Of a stretch of DNA of 14,944 nt, positions 6,273-12,950 are shown in pieces; positions within the stretch are counted from its first letter, which is position 1; each line of letters opens with the position of its first letter. This DNA is from Clostridia bacterium (GTDB taxonomy: Bacteria > UBA6262 > WVXT01 > JAUXBS01). The position numbers and the translations under genes are program-made. A model generated the notes under the pieces. The model did not search any database and had not been told where the DNA came from. It was given only the letters and a program-made list of their open reading frames with translations. The stretch is from assembly GCA_030618495.1 (NCBI GenBank), contig JAUXDE010000034.1, forward strand, positions 1 to 14,944, in the 5' to 3' direction.

Positions 6273-6977
6273 ATGAAAAAGAATCTTGTTGTTTTTGCTG
6301 TAATGCTTTTTGTTGTCGGGCTGGCCCTTGTGGAATCAGGGTGCGCAAAACAATCACTGAAAACCAAGAAGGATAAGGTGAGTTATTCCATCGGGTGGGA
6401 TATTGGAAGCAGTTTCAAGAAACAGTCTATTGACATGAATTTTGATGCTCTTCTCATGGGAATCAAGGGGGCGGCCGGAGATGCAAAATCGTTGCTGACG
6501 GAAGATGAAATAAAAGATGTTTTACAGGAATTCCAGGTAGAACAGCGGGAAAAAATGACGAAACAGAGGAGTGAGTCGGAAGGGAAGAATAAGAAAGAAG
6601 GAGAGGAATTCCTTGCGAAGAATAAAAAGGAAAAGGGCATAAAAGTTACTTCAAGCGGACTGCAATACAGGGTAATAAAGGAAGGAAAAGGCGCTAAGCC
6701 CGGAAAAAATGATAAGGTAACGGTTCATTATGAAGGCAAACTGATTGACGGAACCGTGTTTGACAGTTCCTATGACAGGGGAAGCCCGGCAACGTTTCCC
6801 GTCGGCGGGGTAATTCCCGGATGGACTGAAGCGCTGCAGCTCATGAAGGCCGGTTCAAAATGCGAATTATTTATCCCATCTGAGCTTGCCTATGGTACAA
6901 GAGGGGCGGGAGGCAATATAGGGCCCAATGCCACCCTTATTTTTACGGTGGAGCTTATTTCTATAGAAAAGAAGTAA
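6273..6977 (+). CDS. Exported FKBP-type peptidyl-prolyl cis-trans isomerase (FkpA/Mip-like)
   Basis: A 234-residue envelope foldase that catalyses cis-trans isomerisation of Xaa-Pro bonds in secreted proteins. An N-terminal signal sequence (hydrophobic residues 5-20) ends in ESGC24, suggesting a lipoprotein, although Glu at -3 is unusual for a lipobox and simple secretion is possible. Residues about 33-120 are the helical FKBP N-terminal dimerisation domain with a Lys/Glu-rich linker (TKQRSESEGKNKKEGEEF). Residues about 147-232 are the FKBP catalytic domain. The pocket residues are all present: Y153, F163-D164, W184, Y207 and F224, corresponding to Y26, F36-D37, W59, Y82 and F99 of FKBP12. 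AAAGGAG at 6261-6267 supports the start. It has its own promoter and is divergent from mgtE. Confidence 0.94.
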   Translation: MKKNLVVFAVMLFVVGLALVESGCAKQSLKTKKDKVSYSIGWDIGSSFKKQSIDMNFDALLMGIKGAAGDAKSLLTEDEIKDVLQEFQVEQREKMTKQRSESEGKNKKEGEEFLAKNKKEKGIKVTSSGLQYRVIKEGKGAKPGKNDKVTVHYEGKLIDGTVFDSSYDRGSPATFPVGGVIPGWTEALQLMKAGSKCELFIPSELAYGTRGAGGNIGPNATLIFTVELISIEKK

Positions 6978-7019
6978 CACCAAGATTAACGGCTTGAAGT
7001 AAGAACGCGCAGAGTTCTG

Positions 7020-7280
7020 ATGAAAAACCGTAAACTACTACAGCAATTTATTACCGCAGGCGTTGCGCTGTTTTTAGGGTTAGTTTTTGTTTCATACCTG
7101 GCAACTACTTCCGGATTTCTGACCACGCCGCCGCAGGTTATCATAAAATCAATTCTAAAGGATAAGAACTCACTGATGTTAATAGGGGGATTTCTTGAAA
7201 AACATACAACACCCGTTTACAGCGACAGGTGGACGGTTGTCTACAGGTTAAATCCCTTATTAAGCGGCGGTTCGGGGTAG
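7020..7280 (+). CDS. Small membrane-anchored or exported hypothetical protein
   Basis: An 86-residue open frame with a basic N-terminus and one strong hydrophobic segment (residues 11-27), which is either a signal peptide or an N-terminal anchor. The remainder, about residues 38-86, is soluble and unrecognised. There is no good ribosome binding site before ATG 7020. Instead AGAAC (7002-7006) and GTTCT (7014-7018) form a short inverted repeat right where one would be expected. The gene follows the FKBP stop by 42 bases and precedes the PP-loop gene by 57, so it may be read from the FKBP promoter. The signal-like N-terminus argues that it is real. The missing ribosome site argues for caution. 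Confidence 0.5.
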   Translation: MKNRKLLQQFITAGVALFLGLVFVSYLATTSGFLTTPPQVIIKSILKDKNSLMLIGGFLEKHTTPVYSDRWTVVYRLNPLLSGGSG

Positions 7281-7337
7281 AACGGGGACTATGTAGGAAA
7301 GCAATATACCAAAATTATTAAGGAGCAAAATATAATC

Positions 7338-8708
7338 ATGGTAAAAAAAACAGGAATTACCGGCAGGTTGGTTTTCAGCGGCCGGAAGAAAGGGTTCCAG
7401 GCAAGTTTTCGCGCCAGGAAGTTCAGGCTGATTTATCCGGACGGGATTTGGGAATCATACCCCGCCGGGTCAAGGGATTTCCTTCTTGATAACCTCGCGT
7501 TCCTCGGGACGCTCAGTATGCCGCTTGTTTCCGGCGCGAAGGAAGTGGAGTACAACACTTCGCCGCCGGTACTGGGCCAGTTCTTCCGTAACATGGTGAT
7601 AAGGAACATTCCCTCTGCGATTGAGGATTACAGGCCATCCACTTCAAAAACCATCAGCCATTTCATGAGCATCAGGTATAAGTTCCGGGATAACCTGATG
7701 AAAATGCCGTTCTATAAAGGGAAGACCGTAAAAAACAGGGTGGTCATTCCCTTTTCCTGCGGGAAGGACAGCCTGCTTACCCTCGCAGTGTGCAGGGATA
7801 TTGGGCTTGACCCTGTCTGTGTTTATATTAATGATACGGTAAGTCCCGATGAGAACAGGTTAAAACTTGAATGCATAAAGAGGATATCCCGTCAATTCGG
7901 ATTAAAAGTCCTGGTGGTGACCAACGAGCTTGAAAACCTTAACGATTTTGAGTACTGGGACACCGAGGAGAGCTGCGCGGGCTATGCCCACATGATTACC
8001 GGTTTCTGCTTCGCTGCTCTTCCCGTTGCGCATTATTTCAAGGCGGGATGGGTAGTGCTGGGGAACCAGCATAACATGAATTACTCTTTTATTAACAAGG
8101 ACGGCTACCTTGCGTACCCTTCTTATGACCAGAGCGCGGAGGGGACAATGCACCTGAGCGGCGCCCTGGGACTTGCGACGGAAGGGAAAGTCGGTGTCAC
8201 AAGTTTTATAGAGCCCTTGAGCAACATCGCTATTATCAAACTGCTTCACCGCAGGTACGCCGCCTACGGCAGGCATGAAATATCCTGCGACTGCATAAAC
8301 ACCACGCGCTTGAAGCGGAGGTGGTGCTGCGCGTGCAATAAGTGCGCCAGGCTTGCCCTCATGATGAGGGCGGTCGGGGTGGACCCTGCTGCCTGTGGTA
8401 TAAACAAGAGTATGCTGGACAGGAACTCCGAGCCGCTTTACACGCTGTTTAAGGGTAGCCAGAGGGACTGTTACGAGAAGAGCGGTGAGGCGAGGGACGA
8501 ACAGCTCTTTTCCTTTTACCTTGCGTATAAGAACGGTACAAGAGGATATTTAATTGATAAGTTCAAAAAGAAGTTCTTAAATGAGGCAAGGGCAAGGGAG
8601 AAATACCTGCACGGAAAGTTCATGACAATACAGAGCAGGGACACCCTACCCGCGGAGTATAGGCGGAAGGTGCTTTCTATATACAGCAGTGAACTGAAAA
8701 AAAAGTAA
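7338..8708 (+). CDS. PP-loop ATPase resembling MurL (UDP-MurNAc-L-Ala-L-Glu epimerase)
   Basis: A 456-residue cytoplasmic protein. The P-loop of the N-type ATP pyrophosphatase (PP-loop) superfamily is clear at residues 138-147: PFSCGKDSLL, with S140, G142, K143, D144 and S145. It is a variant of SGGKDS with Cys in place of the first Gly. The C-terminal part has a GNQHN block at 242-246 and a FIEPLSNIAIIKLL stretch at 290-303. A cysteine-rich segment follows (C317, C319, C330, C331, C333, C336, in the pattern RWCCACNKCARLALMM). This order matches what I recall of MurL, which uses ATP to epimerise the terminal L-Glu of UDP-MurNAc-L-Ala-L-Glu to D-Glu. The partner ligase MurD2 is not in the window, so another adenylation substrate is possible. 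AGGAG at 7321-7325 is 12 bases from the ATG, longer than usual, but no other start codon fits better. Confidence 0.75.
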   Translation: MVKKTGITGRLVFSGRKKGFQASFRARKFRLIYPDGIWESYPAGSRDFLLDNLAFLGTLSMPLVSGAKEVEYNTSPPVLGQFFRNMVIRNIPSAIEDYRPSTSKTISHFMSIRYKFRDNLMKMPFYKGKTVKNRVVIPFSCGKDSLLTLAVCRDIGLDPVCVYINDTVSPDENRLKLECIKRISRQFGLKVLVVTNELENLNDFEYWDTEESCAGYAHMITGFCFAALPVAHYFKAGWVVLGNQHNMNYSFINKDGYLAYPSYDQSAEGTMHLSGALGLATEGKVGVTSFIEPLSNIAIIKLLHRRYAAYGRHEISCDCINTTRLKRRWCCACNKCARLALMMRAVGVDPAACGINKSMLDRNSEPLYTLFKGSQRDCYEKSGEARDEQLFSFYLAYKNGTRGYLIDKFKKKFLNEARAREKYLHGKFMTIQSRDTLPAEYRRKVLSIYSSELKKK

Positions 8709-8774
8709 AAACCATTCTTTTTTTGTCTTTAAATACCGGCTTGAATATGCTTAAATTAAACAGGAGGTACTATT

Positions 8775-9497
8775 ATGGCAAAACAACAGTTTTCCACGAA
8801 TGAGGCGATAAATTTCGGATGGAAGACGATGAAGGATAATATCGGTTTCTTCATCGGTTTTCTGGTTGTAGCGGGATTGTTATACGCTATCCCGGCGGCT
8901 GCGCAGGAGTTTTTCAAGAATAGAAGCCCTGTATTGTATTCCGTAACCATTCCTATCACACAGGTTATATCGACAATACTTGGGATGGGGTTGTTAAGGA
9001 TTTCGCTTCGCTACTGCGACAACGAGAAAGGTAAGTTTTCCGATTTGTTTTCCCGTGTCCACCTGTTTTTTAAATACGTTACCGGCTCAATTCTTTATTT
9101 TCTCATAGTTTGCGGCGGTCTACTGCTTCTGGTTGTGCCGGGAATTGTCTGGTCGTTCAAATACCTGTTTGTCAGTTACCTGATTATTGATAGGGGAGTT
9201 GGCCCCGTGGAGGCGCTTAGGAAAAGCGCCGAGCTGACAAAAGGCGTGAAGTGGGAGCTGGCTACCTTATACGGGTTACTTATACTTATTAACTTACTTG
9301 GCGCGCTCTGTTTCGGGATAGGGTTATTTGCAACTATACCTACGTCAATGATTGCCATGGCATTTGTTTACCGCAAGCTGCTTGACCAGGCGGAAACAGT
9401 AAAGATTCCCGGAAAGCCTGATGTATCAGGCGCGCCGGAAGAGCCTGAAGTTCCTAAAACAGATGAAGTCAAAGAGGTGCCTCCGGAAGAAATATAG
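8775..9497 (+). CDS. Polytopic membrane protein, DUF975/YciC-like
   Basis: A 240-residue integral membrane protein with about five or six hydrophobic segments (roughly residues 23-43, 57-76, 103-121, 123-138, 162-180 and 181-198). The motif VPGIVWSFKYLFVSYLIID followed by GPVEALRKSAELTKG (143-157) is the signature shared by DUF975, YciC and the GlpQ-associated membrane domain. No enzymatic activity is established for any of these. The C-terminal 35 residues form a hydrophilic Pro/Glu-rich tail (PEEPEVPKTDEVKEVPPEE). AGGAGGT at 8762-8768, six bases before the ATG, supports the start. It lies 66 bases after the PP-loop gene and 136 bases before the next promoter region. Confidence 0.85.
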   Translation: MAKQQFSTNEAINFGWKTMKDNIGFFIGFLVVAGLLYAIPAAAQEFFKNRSPVLYSVTIPITQVISTILGMGLLRISLRYCDNEKGKFSDLFSRVHLFFKYVTGSILYFLIVCGGLLLLVVPGIVWSFKYLFVSYLIIDRGVGPVEALRKSAELTKGVKWELATLYGLLILINLLGALCFGIGLFATIPTSMIAMAFVYRKLLDQAETVKIPGKPDVSGAPEEPEVPKTDEVKEVPPEEI

Positions 9498-9541
9498 TTC
9501 CAAACCTCAAAATTTAGAAACTATAAATCTAATAAAAGCAA

Positions 9542-9588
9542 TTAATACTATTATAGTTGACTTTAATTTAGTTATTATATAGTATTAA
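9542..9588. repeat. 10-base inverted repeat spanning a promoter
   Basis: TTAATACTAT (9542-9551) and ATAGTATTAA (9579-9588) are perfect inverted copies separated by 27 bases. A second overlapping pair, AACTATAA (9519-9526) and TTATAGTT (9551-9558), is also perfect. The right arm of the first pair covers the predicted -10 box, so the arms could be regulator half-sites. The region is very AT-rich, which raises the chance of coincidence. Confidence 0.4.
9557..9585 (+). promoter_or_regulatory. Sigma70-like promoter for the dehydrogenase/ATP-grasp operon
   Basis: TTGACT (9557-9562), a 17-base spacer and TAGTAT (9580-9585) resemble a sigma70 promoter. TATAGT at 9578-9583 is an alternative -10 with a shorter spacer. 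Initiation near 9592 gives a leader of about 42 bases containing CTTAAT-ATAG-ATTAAG (9590-9605), a small hairpin, then AAGGAT (9619-9624) nine bases before ATG 9634. Confidence 0.55.
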
Positions 9589-9633
9589 ACTTAATATAGA
9601 TTAAGTGTTCTGGATAATAAGGATATAATAACA

Positions 9634-10554
9634 ATGAAAATAGGAATCGCAAAAGAAAGGGAACTGGCAGGTCCTCACAAGAGGGCCGTACTGCTTCCTG
9701 ATGACGTAAGGAAGGTCGTAAAGGCAGGCCACGAGGTTTTAGTGGAGAAGGACCTTGGTGAGGGCATCTTTATTGATGATTCAAAATATATAAAGGCAGG
9801 GGCTACGATAGTGAGTGACCCGCAGGATGTTTTTTCGCAGAAGATGATTATAAAACTAACAGCGCCTTCGGATAACGAGTTCCTGATGATGAAAAACTGT
9901 ATACTTTTCAGCATGCTGCATCTTGAGCAGAATACCCACAGGATCAAGATAATAAAGAAACAGAAGATAAAAGCCATAGCAATGGAAAGAATTGTCAATG
10001 ACTATGACGAAAGGACTGTAGACTGCACTGACATGACAGGGGAACAGGCAATGCTATTCGGTTTCAATCTTGTCTTGAAATCACCCAGGGAGTGCGGGGT
10101 GCTGATACTGGGCTACGGAAGAGTTTCAAGCGGGGCAATAAACATTGCTAATAGATTGGGCGCAAAAGTGAAAATATTAAGGAAGGATGAATACAGGTGC
10201 GTTAAGTATCATCTGAAAAATAAGGATATCCTGGTTAACGGAATTAAATGGCCGAAATACCACAGGATGAGGAGGGACTACGTTATCACGAGGAAGATGC
10301 TAAAACTGCTTAACCCCGGAGCGGTTATTGTTGATATCTCGGTTGATTCCCCGAACCCGATTGAAACCTGCAGGCAGACCTATCCGAATGACCCGTGGTT
10401 TGAAATAGACGGTATCAAGCATGTCTGTATTTACGGTTATCCTGCCCTGGTTCCCATCTCAAGTTCACGAAGGTATTCCAAACAACTGCTGCCGCTTGTT
10501 CTTGATATAGCAAAAAACGGCAACCTGACTATTTTGAATTTATCCAGGAACTGA
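9634..10554 (+). CDS. Alanine dehydrogenase/transhydrogenase-fold dehydrogenase, N5-(carboxyethyl)ornithine synthase-like
   Basis: A 306-residue cytoplasmic NAD(P)H-dependent enzyme of the AlaDH/PNT fold. The N-terminal domain begins MKIGIAKERE with KRAVLLPDD (R17). K74 in IIKLTAP and H96 in MLHLEQN correspond to the catalytic Lys and His of alanine dehydrogenase. The nucleotide-binding loop is GYGRVSSG (160-167). A late block, VIVDISVDSPNPIET (231-245), then HVCIYGYPALVPISSSRRYSKQLLPLVL, matches the family's C-terminal substrate region. It is about 60 residues shorter than typical alanine dehydrogenases. That length is closer to N5-(carboxyethyl)ornithine synthase, which reductively condenses pyruvate with ornithine. 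Its stop overlaps the start of the next gene (TGATG at 10552-10556), so the two are translationally coupled. The family assignment is firm. The exact reaction is inferred and could be another opine-type condensation. Confidence 0.8.
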   Translation: MKIGIAKERELAGPHKRAVLLPDDVRKVVKAGHEVLVEKDLGEGIFIDDSKYIKAGATIVSDPQDVFSQKMIIKLTAPSDNEFLMMKNCILFSMLHLEQNTHRIKIIKKQKIKAIAMERIVNDYDERTVDCTDMTGEQAMLFGFNLVLKSPRECGVLILGYGRVSSGAINIANRLGAKVKILRKDEYRCVKYHLKNKDILVNGIKWPKYHRMRRDYVITRKMLKLLNPGAVIVDISVDSPNPIETCRQTYPNDPWFEIDGIKHVCIYGYPALVPISSSRRYSKQLLPLVLDIAKNGNLTILNLSRN

Positions 10555-11615
10555 TGAATAAACCAGAACCCTTTCGTAAAAAAACAATTCTTGTAATCGG
10601 AGACCATAGTGATAGAAAGTCTTTCCTGAAATTTAAGAGAAAAAGAAATGTTTTTATTAACAAAAATATTGACTTCAGGACAGTACGGTACAATACTGTC
10701 ATTAATGGCAACCTTCCGGATATAAAATCAAATAAAATCATGATACTTCTTTTTTTCCCCCTTGATTACTGGGACAATGAAATAGAGAAACGTTTTGTGA
10801 AGGGACGTGTGTACGGGGATAGAAAATGCATTGAAATGTTTCATGATTACCTGGACAGGATAAGGGAAACAATCAGGAAAAAATACCGCGGCAAGGAAAT
10901 GAGTTATGTGAACTCGTTTGCAGCCGTTAAAATTGACAGGGACAAGGAATTAACGAAAAAGGTTATTAAGAAATCCGGTGTGCCCGTTCCAAGAAGTTAT
11001 TCTACAAGAAAATACAATGACATTATCGGGTTGTTAAACAAGGGAAAAAAACTCTATCTTAAAGTGAATTTCGGCGCCAATGGCAAGGGTATTACAAGGC
11101 TTGAGAAGGGAAAGTGGCTTACAAATTTCATATACAGGGGCGGCAGCATTGTAAGCAGGAAGGGCGATTACGGGTGGAGGTTTAAAGATATTACCGGAAA
11201 CAGCGGTTTCTTGAGGAAACTGCTCGGGAAGGACCTGGTAATTGAAGAAGCTATAAGCCCATATATGATAGACGGCAAGAAATTCGATATAAGGTATTAC
11301 GTGATTTACGGAAAGGTAAAACACGTAATAATAAGAAGCGCCGCGGCAGGCCGGGTTGTAACCAATATAACGCAGGGTGGCGCCAAGGAGAAGACGGGTT
11401 TCATAAAAACGATCCCTGCTATGTACGTAAACCGCGCTGAGAAATACGCGGTGAGGGCCGCGAAGGCGTTGAACCTTAACCTGGCGGGTATTGACGTGAT
11501 GTTTTCAAAAAATGGAATACCTCGCGTGATTGAAGCCCAGTCATTTCCCGAATTTCCTGAAAGTAAGTATAATATGTCGGGAAAAATAACCAGGGAAATA
11601 TTGAAAAAATGGTAG
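10554..11615 (+). CDS. RimK-like ATP-grasp carboxylate-amine ligase
   Basis: A 353-residue cytoplasmic ligase. Residues about 1-115 form a pre-ATP-grasp region I do not recognise. The ATP-grasp core follows, with LYLKVNFGANGKGI (K170 and a flexible Gly-rich loop), the VIEEA hinge (229-233), FDIRYYVIYGKVK (D245, R247), R261, N271-ITQGG, and D314 in AGIDVMF. The metal site ends in VIEAQSFPEF, so the usual E-x-N is E327-x-Q329. Such enzymes activate a carboxylate as an acyl phosphate and join it to an amine. The ATG shares one base with the preceding stop and no separate ribosome site is needed. The partner is the opine-type dehydrogenase, whose product would be a plausible substrate. The substrate cannot be read from the sequence. 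The gene stops directly at the edge of the REP-like hairpin. Confidence 0.87.
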   Translation: MNKPEPFRKKTILVIGDHSDRKSFLKFKRKRNVFINKNIDFRTVRYNTVINGNLPDIKSNKIMILLFFPLDYWDNEIEKRFVKGRVYGDRKCIEMFHDYLDRIRETIRKKYRGKEMSYVNSFAAVKIDRDKELTKKVIKKSGVPVPRSYSTRKYNDIIGLLNKGKKLYLKVNFGANGKGITRLEKGKWLTNFIYRGGSIVSRKGDYGWRFKDITGNSGFLRKLLGKDLVIEEAISPYMIDGKKFDIRYYVIYGKVKHVIIRSAAAGRVVTNITQGGAKEKTGFIKTIPAMYVNRAEKYAVRAAKALNLNLAGIDVMFSKNGIPRVIEAQSFPEFPESKYNMSGKITREILKKW

Positions 11616-11677
11616 AAAAATAGGGACGGTTCTGATTTTCTTGACAGTAATCAAAAATCAGAACCGTCCCTATTTTT
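11616..11677. repeat. Complete REP-like hairpin, likely bidirectional terminator
   Basis: Positions 11616-11639 and 11654-11677 are a perfect 24-base inverted repeat around a 14-base loop containing TTGACA (11641-11646). Both ends are A or T runs, so a transcript from either side forms a long stem followed by U residues. It fills the whole gap between two convergent genes: the ATP-grasp stop ends at 11615 and the flavoenzyme stop starts at 11677. The outer ten bases of each arm (AAATAGGGAC, GTCCCTATTT) are shared with the element at the window start, so this is a dispersed repeat and not only a local terminator. Confidence 0.85.
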
Positions 11678-12756
11678 TAAAGGTTGGCTTCCGCTTCCTC
11701 TTTCAGTTCTTTTACGAGTTCTTTCACCGATATTATCTTATTCACCCTGTAGGCGGTTGAGCCGGCGAATACAAAACCGCCTTCTAATTTTCCCTCGGAA
11801 GCGTTAATCAATGCATCGGCGATGCAGTAAGGCGATTTTTTTGGGTTGCATGTTTTCAGACACTGGTAGTGGCACTTGAATTTAATCTCTCCTTTTTCCG
11901 CCTTGGCAAGGAATTCGTTGCGTAATGCCCTGCCTGGCATGCCTACGGGGCTCTTAATAACAATAATGTCTTCTTTTTTCGCGTTTATATACGCCTGCTT
12001 GAACTCTTCTGCCGCGTCGCATTCATGAGTACACACGAACCTTGTGGCCATCTGTACTCCGGATGCGCCCAACTTGATTACTCTGGCGATATCCTTGCCG
12101 TCAAATATGCCTCCGGCGGCGATTACGGGTATTTTTTTGCCGTGTTTGCCGGCGTATTTTTCCGCAACTTTAATGGTTTCGACAAGCTTGTCTTCAAGCT
12201 TTGGCATCGTATTTTCATTTTTAAGTTCTTCGGGTTTAAAGCCAAGGTGTCCCCCGGCAAGCGGCCCTTCAACAACGATACCATCGGGGAGACGGTTGTA
12301 TTTTCTTGACCAATTCCTGCAGAGCAGTTCCGCTGCCCTTCCTGACGATACGATGGGGCATATTTTGGTTTTAGTTCCCTCAACGAGCTTAGGCAGGTCC
12401 ATCGGCAGTCCCGCTCCCGAAAAAATTATGTCTACACCGTGCTTCGCAGCCGCGCTCACGAGCGCGGAGTAATTCGTGACGGCAACCATAACGTTCACCG
12501 CAATTACCCCCGCAGTAATTGTTCTTGCCACGTCTATCTGTTCAAGCATTTCCTTTATATCGGAGGTTTTTGATTCAATAAGTGACAGGTGGCTCTTGAT
12601 ACCGCCAATAAGAGCGGTTGAAATGATACCCACAGCCCCTTCGTTGGCAACTGCGGAGGCCAGTTTTGGGCCTGATATCCTTACACTCATTCCTCCCTGA
12701 ATAAACGGAGGGTTTATTTTCAAATCTCCGATAATCAAGTCTGGTAATTTTGTCAT
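11677..12756 (-). CDS. Nitronate monooxygenase / FabK-like FMN-dependent enzyme with C-terminal cysteine cluster
   Basis: A 359-residue TIM-barrel flavoprotein of the 2-nitropropane dioxygenase/nitronate monooxygenase family, which also includes enoyl-ACP reductase FabK. Clear motifs are PFIQGGMSVRISG near the N-terminus (17-29), EGPLAGGHLG with the family's conserved His (H170), PVIAAGGIFDG (210-220) and GASGVQMATRF (230-240), which together build the FMN phosphate site. After the barrel, residues 295-311 carry C295, C299, C303 and C311 in FKCHYQCLKTCNPKKSPYC. That cluster is not part of the basic fold and could hold a metal or Fe-S centre. AAGGA (complement of 12764-12768), seven bases before the ATG, supports the start. 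The physiological substrate (nitronate detoxification or fatty-acid enoyl reduction) is not decided by sequence. Confidence 0.9.
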   Translation of the reverse strand: MTKLPDLIIGDLKINPPFIQGGMSVRISGPKLASAVANEGAVGIISTALIGGIKSHLSLIESKTSDIKEMLEQIDVARTITAGVIAVNVMVAVTNYSALVSAAAKHGVDIIFSGAGLPMDLPKLVEGTKTKICPIVSSGRAAELLCRNWSRKYNRLPDGIVVEGPLAGGHLGFKPEELKNENTMPKLEDKLVETIKVAEKYAGKHGKKIPVIAAGGIFDGKDIARVIKLGASGVQMATRFVCTHECDAAEEFKQAYINAKKEDIIVIKSPVGMPGRALRNEFLAKAEKGEIKFKCHYQCLKTCNPKKSPYCIADALINASEGKLEGGFVFAGSTAYRVNKIISVKELVKELKEEAEANL

Positions 12757-12789
12757 AACGTTTTCCTTAATTATTAATTACGAAAGCGA

Positions 12790-12818
12790 ATTATACATAA
12801 GTGCGTAAACAATGTAAA
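12790..12818 (-). promoter_or_regulatory. Sigma70-like promoter for the nitronate monooxygenase-like gene
   Basis: On the minus strand there is TTTACA (complement of 12813-12818), a 17-base spacer and a perfect TATAAT (complement of 12790-12795). Initiation near 12783 gives a leader of about 27 bases to the start codon, with AAGGA inside it. Confidence 0.65.
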
Positions 12819-12896
12819 GGAAAAAAAGAATATTTATTTATTTTAGTAAGGTCTTTGGGGGTAGTCCTGATTCCGAAGGCTTCAGGAAAGAATCAC

Positions 12897-12927
12897 TTGA
12901 AATATAAGTTTAAATATGGTTTAAATA
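12897..12927 (+). promoter_or_regulatory. Candidate promoter and direct repeats before the CsgG-vWA gene
   Basis: TTGAAA (12897-12902) and TTAAAT (12921-12926), 18 bases apart, make a moderate promoter. Two copies of GTTTAAATA (12908-12916 and 12919-12927) overlap it with an 11-base period, so they would lie on the same face of the helix and could be regulator sites. A short inverted repeat CCTGA/TCAGG (12866-12870, 12882-12886) lies just upstream. GGAG at 12941-12944 is the ribosome site. Confidence 0.4.
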
Positions 12928-12950
12928 AGAAGACCGTTCGGGAGATAATA

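Noticed and set aside
8697-8724. A-run and T-run flanking the stop of the PP-loop gene
   Set aside because: The stem would be almost only A-T pairs and is likely a composition effect.
12025-12700. Plus-strand open frames over the flavoenzyme gene
   Set aside because: They are antisense shadows of a fully recognisable nitronate monooxygenase family gene.
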